From Acanthamoeba castellanii str. Neff (Eukaryota; Discosea; Longamoebia; Acanthamoebidae), in the NCBI RefSeq assembly GCF_000313135.1, contig NW_004457592.1:357171-421170 (forward strand): a stretch of 64,000 bases of DNA. The letters run 5' to 3'. This document shows, piece after piece, positions 57,701-64,000 of the stretch. The notes below the pieces were generated by a model. That model saw only the letters and a list, made by a program, of their open reading frames with translations. It was not told the DNA's origin and made no database searches. The stretch's first letter is position 1, and the number at the start of each line of letters is the position of its first letter. The translations under genes and the position numbers were made by a program.

Positions 57701-58978
57701 TTTTCGACGCTCTTGGTGGTTAACCGGCGGGACGCGTCTGGGGCAGACTCGGGCGAGGAGCTGACGGTGTGGAGCTACGAGCTGGTGCGCCAGATCCCCC
57801 TCCACTACGACGAGGGCGTGACCCTCAAGGGCATCGACCTCTACCGGTACTCGCCGCACACGACACACAAGCACACACGACACACACACGCCGCACTCGC
57901 GCTCACCGCACACGCACACGCGTCGCCCAGGTACCACGTGTCGAGGAGGTTTTTCCTGCCGCAGGCCAAGTACTACCAGACAATCACCGGCTTCGCCAAC
58001 ATGACCCACGTCTACAACGTACGCTCCGACATCAATTTTTTTAAATAGTTATACTTTTACTAACATATTTATATTTATGTATATATATTTATATACTAAC
58101 ATTCATATATACATTAATATATCCACAACAATCTGTAGAATGTGCCGATCTTCATCAGCAAGCCCAACATGCTCGACTGCGAGGCCGAGTGGCGCGACAA
58201 GCTGGTCGGCATGCAGCCCTCCGACGCCGACGACACCGTCCTCGACATCGAGCCCTACACCGGCTACAGTACCCCCTCCCGCCCCCTCCGAAAGAACCCG
58301 CCGCCCCCTTTCGCCCCCGTAATTCGCAATCCGGCCGCCCCCTCCCTGATAACCGGCGGCCCCCCCTCTCGCCCCCTCCATTGCAGCGATGAACGTGGCC
58401 AAGCAGCTGCAGATCAACATCTACGTGGCCAGCGCCGGGTCGCCGCTCGATCTGTACAACAAGGACTTCCTCAAGGAGGTCATCTACCCCGTCTTCTACG
58501 CCAATCAACAGGCCACCATCGGCGGTACGCGCACACCGCACACGCACACGCCGCACACGCACACGCCGCACACGCCGCACAAACAGCACACATGTGGGCT
58601 GATGGTGGTGGTGGTTCAGATTCGGAGGCGAGCGATTTCAAGGACCAGGTGTACCTGCTGCTCACGATCCGAATCGTGGTGTTCTGGGTGGGCATCGCCG
58701 TGGGCTCGCTCCTCGCCGCGATCGGTCTCGTGGTGCTCGTCTTTGTCATCCTCAAGAACCGGTACCACACGACACACGACACACACCGCACACGCACACG
58801 CACACACACTGCATACGCACACGAAAAGCACCACCGCACACGCATGCACGCACGGAACTCACTTTTGGCGCTGCCACACAGTTCGTTCATTCGGGGCTAC
58901 GAAGTCATCGGCGACCAGTTCAACAGCGGCGGCGAGGACGACGTCTTCTCCTCGTCCCGAAGCCGGGTGCGCAGTTAA
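54795..58978 (+). CDS. CD36/LIMP-2 family scavenger receptor
   Basis: About sixteen exons, roughly 830 residues when summed. After a short cytosolic tail the first membrane helix is WKFVASLAALVLGLIFIAIG. The ectodomain opens with the family signature PEWEFNGIPADKTPQYMKYY, LWNLTNADDLRN. A Ser tract follows, then YERVGPFVYRR and VTFVDDGEKVYYAQYIYYI. Later come TPQEWLWGAEDPLLKLL, GEFTSFHYTGKGNID, TMWAEAERVDGTEGLQFRPS (the G...DGt.F.P block), SYELVRQIPLHYDEG and GYEVIGDQF. The second helix is VVFWVGIAVGSLLAAIGLVV, followed by a Ser/Arg tail. CD36 proteins bind lipids, phosphatidylserine or glycoproteins at plasma or lysosomal membranes. An amoeba would use one in phagocytosis or lysosomal sorting (inference). 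The ectodomain is far longer than in animals. Confidence 0.93.
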
Positions 58979-59147
58979 GACAAAAGTGTGGAGACCCGGG
59001 CCGCACAACACGAGAAGCACACACGACACACACCAACACGACACGCGAGAGAGAGCGTGTGCGATCACCACTATTTATTGCTGCCATGCCACAATTTTGT
59101 TCTACGCTTTGCGTTGTGTTTTTTGTCGGAAGTGCGTGTGTGGGTGT

Positions 59148-59573
59148 GGAGGAGCTGGCGGTACAGCTCCGGATTCCTTGCGCCACAGGCCCCACTCAGC
59201 TGTTACCCCCCCCCAATGGTGCTGTGAGTGCGTGTGGCATTGGCGTGGTGTGTGTGTGTGTGTGTGGTGCGTGTGTGATGCAGATGGCGCACCCGGGAAG
59301 ATATGGCGTCCTGGCGCTTGAGGATGTAAGAGGTGCAAAAGACCTTGAGGTGGTAGGCCTGGTCCACACACAATAGTGGTGCCACAACCCCATCATTGCT
59401 CAGCAAGGAGGGAATGTGCCAGCTTGCACGAGCACAGACGAGCATGACCACGGACGGGTGGGCCTTCTTGGCCATGAGGTCACCTCCATCGACAGCATGC
59501 CGCCACTGAAGTCGGGGTGGGCCAGCTGCCACGCAGCACTCACCACCACCATCTCCACCCGCGTGCACGTCGT
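59148..59573 (-). pseudogene. Internally deleted copy of the LRR-BTB gene
   Basis: Two blocks match the adjacent gene. Bases 59148-59350 resemble its last exons at 59626-59830, with shared GAGGAGCTGGC, GTACAGCTCCGGAT and ACCTTGAGGTGGTAGGCCTG. Bases 59420-59573 resemble its first exon near 62765-62955, with shared CCAGCTTGCACGAGC and CTCACCACCACC. Everything between is missing, and the remaining frames are broken. Confidence 0.75.
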
Positions 59574-59608
59574 GACGGTCTGACTAACAATGTTGGTTGG
59601 ATTTTATT

Positions 59609-62600
59609 TTACTGCAGAAGCCGGAGGAGCTGGCTGTACAGCTCCGGATGTTCCTTGCGCCACTCGCCCCACTCAGCTGTTGCCCACCACTTGTGAGTGT
59701 GCGTGCGTGTGGTGTGTGAGGGCGCGCGCGCGGTGTGGGTGGGGGGGGAACGCACCGCAGGATGTGATGGCGTCCTGGTGCTTGAAGATGTAGGAGGTAC
59801 AGAAGACCTTGAGGTGGTAGGCCTGGTAGTGGTCGGCCAGGTGGAGCAGCGAGAGCACGTTGTCGTGGTCGATGTTGTCGCCGAAGAACTTCTCCACCAC
59901 CGATCGCAGCCGCTCCCTGCCCATACCACACCATACCAATCAGTTGCGAATATGCAAAGGACATGTTCAACACACACACGACACACACGACACACACGAC
60001 ACACACGACACACACGACACACACGACACACACGACACACACGACACACACGACGCACAATGCAGTGCAGAAGATAAGAAGGGTATGTGGGCGTACAGTT
60101 GGTAATGACCGGAGAGCTCGAGCAGGTCCTGTGCGTTGTCCGAGTTGACCGTAAGCTCGTCAGTGTACAGGAATCTGCGCCACATATATGTAATAACACG
60201 AAATATAGGAGGTAAGATATCGTGTGTCGTGTCGTGTCGTGTTACGTTGTGTGTTGTTGGTTGGTTGGTTGGTTGGTTGGTTGGTTGGTTGGTTGGTTGG
60301 TTGGTTGGTTGGTTGGTTGGTTGGTTGGTTGGTTGGTTGGTTGAGTTTGAGTCTTGGTGTGAGTGTCGTGTGATGATGTGGTACCGAAGCATCTGAGAGA
60401 TGGGGTCTCGTTCGAACTCATCGATGACGATCTCCTTATCGAGCGCGTCGGACATGCCGCCCTCGAACTTGGCTGCACTCACGCCAAGACCTTTAGTCAG
60501 CGACACGACACGACACGACACGACACGACACGACACGACACGACACGACACGACACGACACGACACGACACGACACGACACGACACGACACGACACGACA
60601 CGACACGACACGACACGACACGACACGACACGACACGACACGACACGACACGCATATACCTTGGAAATACGGCGATCGCACGCACAGCAGGAACTTGTGG
60701 CACACGAACACGCCGTGCCCCGTTTCGTTCTCCACTTGTGCCTCTTCTTCTTCGTCTTCTTCACTTTCGCCGCCGCCGCCGCCTCTCACATCAGACGCGC
60801 ATCGTACGCGCAGGTCGGCGAACCAGCCGTGTCGTCGCAGGAACGCCTCGTTGAGCAGCGTCCCGGGCGGCAGCAACCCGCTCGCGGCCCTCGCCGCCGC
60901 CGCCGCCGTCTCCGCTGTTGCCGCGGCCGCCTGCCTCTCGCGCTCCACCTGCGCCTTCTTGGCCAGCTCGTCGGCCTGGGCCTGCTCGCTCCGGACCCGC
61001 GCCTGGCGCTCGGCCTTATCGCGCTCGGCCTGAGCCTCGAGCTCGCGCTGGCGCTCGGTTGCGGCGCGCCGGGCCTGGGCCTCGGCGAACACGCGCATCT
61101 CGCGCTCGGCCCGGGTCTCCCGCTTCTGCTTGCCCCGGCGTTTGGTCGTGCCCTGCTGGGTCTCGGGCGGCGGCTGCACAGGTTTTAGGTCCGACGCAGG
61201 CTGGGCCTCTGCAGGCTGCGGCGGTTTTGGCTCCGACGCCTGGTCTGTTGGCGTCGGAGGCGCTGGTGATGGCGGCTCATCGACATCGCATGTCGAGGCG
61301 GCGGCGGTGGTGGTGGGTGTGTATGAAATGCGATTGGCCGTGTGGAAGAGTCGTATGAAGTCGTCGCGCAGCATCGCGTCCGTTCGTTTGATGATCATTC
61401 CCGTCCCCACCAGTCTCTGTGCGCAGCGAGTGCTCTTTGTGTGTAAGCGCACACGCCGCACACGCACACAACACCGCACACGACACACGTATGCACGGGT
61501 TGCGTACGTGGTTGCGGCCAAAGGTGGTGATCTGGAGGGTGTCGAGCATGGCGAGGAAGGCCCGGTTCTCGAGGGGCGACTTGAGGGGGTCGTAGAGGCC
61601 GTTGCCGTAGGCGAACCGCAGCAGCCGCACGAACGTCTCCGCGCCCACGCCCTCGATCTTGTGCTCCCTGTCGACCAATTAAATACATAAAAACAAATAA
61701 ACAAATAAACAAATATATAAATGGCTAATAATATAAAATTAATATAATGATAATGATGATAATATAAATTAATATAATTATAATAAGTAGTACTTGTTGG
61801 GCGAGGCGAGGAAGGACTCGAAGATGGGCGACGCGATGCGGAGGCCGATGATGAGGCGGTGGGCGTGGATGGGCTCACCGTCGACGACGAAGCAGATGTC
61901 GGCGTGCTTGGCCACGTTGAAGGTCTCGCGCACGTGCAGCTCCAGCTCGCCCTGCTTCTCCTCCAGCGCTGTGTGTGTGCGTGAGGCCGCACCACAAGAG
62001 AGAGAGAAGAGAGAGAGAAGAGAGAAAGTTCATTGCTTGTCAGCCCTCAGCCCACGTGGTACCGTAAAGCAGCCGCAACGCACACACGACACACACGACA
62101 CACACGACACACACGACATGACACACACGACTTTCACACGAGATACGACACACGCGACGACAGGAGGGACTTACTGACGAAGGAGGAGCGGAGATAGGCG
62201 CAGATGGCTTCGGTGCCGTGGCGAAGCAGGTTGTGCGGCGTCGTGAGGGTGGGCATCCCCAGCACCTGTCACGCCCACGACCGCGCCCACGCCATCGTCA
62301 TCGGTGTCAGCACCACTTGTTAGGCGACGAACGGGGCAAGGTCGATGCAAGGAGGGAGTGGGGGCGGTACCTGGAGGTGGAGGAGGCCGGGCAGGTGGCC
62401 AATGAAGACCGGCAGCTCCTTGAACTTGTTGCCCGACAGCGTCAGCTTGGCCAAGTCTGCCCATGGCCACGGCCCAAATAGAATAACGAGGAAAAAGAAT
62501 TTAAATCCTTTTGTCTCTTTCTTACTTCAAATTTTTTTAAATTTTGCTTATTATTAATTTATTGCTGATACTATTTTGCTTATTACTTATTGCGCCAGTA

Positions 62601-63039
62601 AAAGCAATTTTTTTAAAAATAAAAAATAAGAAAGCAAGGGGAGGGGGTTGTGCAACGAACTGGTGAGGGCGACGAGTTCGATGGGCAGGTCGGTGAGCAG
62701 GTTGTCGGACACGTCCAGCTCGTGGAGAAACGTGAGCTGGCCCAGCTCGCGCGGCAACGCCGCCAGCTTGCACGAGCGGAGCACGAGCACGACCACGGGC
62801 GTGTGGGCGTTCTTGGCCAGCACGTCGCGCACCACCTCCGGCGACAGCACCCCGCCGCCGGCCTGGCCGCCGCTGAAGTCGCGGTGGGAGAGCTCCACGC
62901 GCTGGCCGGTCACGCGGGCGCTCACCACCACCGTCTCCACCCGCGTGAACATCAATGACGAAGACGACGACGATGAGAGCCACGACGACATCGATGACGA
63001 TGAAGCCGGTGGCGGAGCTGCCGATGATGGTGACGCCAT
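59609..63039 (-). CDS. LRR and double BTB/POZ domain protein
   Basis: About ten exons. It starts at 63039 ([20 protein letters not shown]). Leucine-rich repeats follow: [40 protein letters not shown] and [20 protein letters not shown]. The first BTB domain is [20 protein letters not shown], then [21 protein letters not shown] Pro/Glu-rich linker and Ala/Arg/Glu coiled coil separate it from the second [52 protein letters not shown] and [20 protein letters not shown]. The tail is [26 protein letters not shown]-stop. BTB domains dimerise and often recruit Cullin-3, so a substrate adaptor with an LRR sensor is a reasonable guess. Introns hold large ACACG, ACACACG and TTGG arrays. Confidence 0.88.
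59967..60054. repeat. (ACACACGAC)n intronic microsatellite
   Basis: A regular nonamer array in an intron of the LRR-BTB gene. Confidence 0.95.
60255..60342. repeat. (TTGG)n intronic microsatellite
   Basis: About 22 perfect TTGG units, unlike every other repeat in the window. On the transcribed strand the gene's RNA would read CCAA repeats. Confidence 0.97.
60501..60652. repeat. (ACACG)n intronic microsatellite
   Basis: About 30 perfect pentamer units, the longest array in the window, in the intron after VRSPYFQG of the second BTB domain. Confidence 0.97.
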
Positions 63040-63240
63040 GATAGTCGGTAGCTACGAGAGGTGTAGAGTGCAACTGAAGGTGATTGCGTTGCAGTCGGTA
63101 CCTGAACTTGTGGCAGTTCAGCGAAGTTAAAACAATCCGCACAGCTGTTTCTTAAGAAGTGTGGTGACGAACCACAATGACGGCTGGAAATATAATATTG
63201 TTGGGTCCCTGCACTGGCGCGCAAAAGTGAAACCAAAAAG

Positions 63241-64000
63241 ATGAAGATGGCAGTGCGCCAATGGACCCAGGTCCTTGTTGGGCTCTCCTGCTTGTTGGGT
63301 TCGCTTCTTCTCGCTCACCCCATTCATTTTTAGAAGGAGTTATTGAGTTGGGAGATTCACTTTCTCTCTTCATCTTTGGGGGGCGCCCCAAGCAGGGTTG
63401 GCGCTTCCTCTCGCGGCTGGCGACTCGTTGCCGCCCTTCCCCGGCCCCGCGCCTGCCGCGCGCTCCTTCGTCGTTTCAGGTTTGCCCCCCCCCCTCTCCT
63501 CGCTTTCGCTCTTTTGGTCAACCTGCGCACACGCATGACCGCACACACTGCACATTGCGCACACGGACCACCGCACGCACGCACGCACACACCCGGCGCA
63601 CGCGCACAGGGAATGCGTTTGTGAAGGATGGCCAGGAGTTCAGGATTGTGAGCGGCTCGATCCACTACTTCCGGTCCCTCCCCGAGCAGTGGCCCGCGCG
63701 CCTCCGCACCCTCCGCTCGTGCGGCCTCAACACCGGTACAACAACACGACACACGACACACACGACACACACGACACACGACACACGACACGACACACAC
63801 GACACACACGACACACACGACACACACGACACACGACACGACACACACGACACACTCAACTGTTCGTGTCGTGTCGTTCGTGGAACGCGGCGGCCAGTGA
63901 CGACCTACGTGCCGTGGAACCTGCACGAGCCGACGCCGGGCCAGTACGACTTCAGCGGTCGGCTGGACATCGTCCGCTTCATCGAGGCCGCCCAGCAGGA
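63241..64000 (+). CDS. GH35 beta-galactosidase (5' part)
   Basis: A signal-peptide-like first exon is proposed from the ATG at 63241 (MKMAVRQWTQVLVGLSCLLG, then SLLLAHP). Its splice donor is not certain. The next secure exon (from 63611) reads NAFVKDGQEFRIVSGSIHYF, RSLPEQWPARLRTLRSCGLN, and is followed by a satellite intron. It continues VTTYVPWNLHEPTPGQYDFS, GRLDIVRFIEAAQQ to the window edge. SGSIHYFR..P..W...L...k..GlNtv.tYvpWN.HEP.pG..dF is the diagnostic GH35 N-terminal TIM-barrel segment. These secreted or lysosomal enzymes remove beta-galactose from glycans. The catalytic Glu pair lies beyond the window. Confidence 0.9.

Noticed and set aside
59960..60060. CRISPR-like regular array
   Set aside because: Uniform short tandem units with no spacers, inside a eukaryotic intron.
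60493..60703. Long open frames of repeated Cys-Arg-Val-Val-Ser or Asp-Thr-Thr-Arg-His
   Set aside because: They are translations of the ACACG microsatellite, lie in an intron and have no start context or conserved flanks.

Overview
This is nuclear DNA of a free-living protist, most likely Acanthamoeba or a close amoebozoan relative. That assignment is an inference from gene style, not from a marker gene. Genes are compact and GC-rich. Most are cut by many short spliceosomal introns, nearly all starting GTACG/GTA and ending CAG, and many introns are filled with CA/CG microsatellites. Protein families are eukaryotic, with MBF1, SMYD, CDC123, CD36, LRR-BTB and mitochondrial HslV among them. No operons, ribosome-binding sites, rRNA or CRISPR arrays are present. 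One assembly gap (23 N) lies in an intronic microsatellite.

Left part (1-13.5 kb): a thioredoxin-fold secretory protein running off the left edge (-), a GPALPP1-like splicing-associated protein (-) divergent from the coactivator MBF1 (+), a zinc-finger/LysM/UBA-like protein (+), a phytanoyl-CoA dioxygenase-like oxygenase (-), a small membrane protein (+), and a large FYVE-pseudokinase-coiled-coil protein (+).

13.5-22.1 kb: a tandem pair of secreted Thr-rich mucin-like proteins with duplicated promoters, then a phosphoribosyltransferase, a CDC123 relative ending in a CaaX-like box, and a protein made of two DUF3395-like repeats.

22.1-33.6 kb: a mobile, eroded zone. It holds the last exon of a kinase-like gene and a decayed Ty1/copia element (-) that lacks its integrase core. 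An SDR dehydrogenase, a FAM210/DUF1279 mitochondrial protein and a TPR-SET-MYND (SMYD) methyltransferase follow. After these come a frame-broken PL11 rhamnogalacturonan lyase (-), tRNA-like A/B-box sequences and a lower-GC stretch.

33.6-43.2 kb: one giant gene (-) for an Hsp90-type-ATPase/DUF3684-like protein with a C-terminal HELAHN metallopeptidase-like motif.

43.4-59 kb: mitochondrial HslV protease, a tiny coiled-coil gene divergent from L-2-hydroxyglutarate dehydrogenase, two neighbouring MFS transporters, small uncertain genes (-), and a long CD36/LIMP-2-type receptor.

59-64 kb: an internally deleted duplicate of the neighbouring LRR-double-BTB gene (-), that gene itself, and the 5' end of a GH35 beta-galactosidase (+) running off the right edge. 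The genes are independent housekeeping or accessory functions and form no pathway cluster. All exon boundaries were read by eye from GT/AG sites, frame and family conservation.
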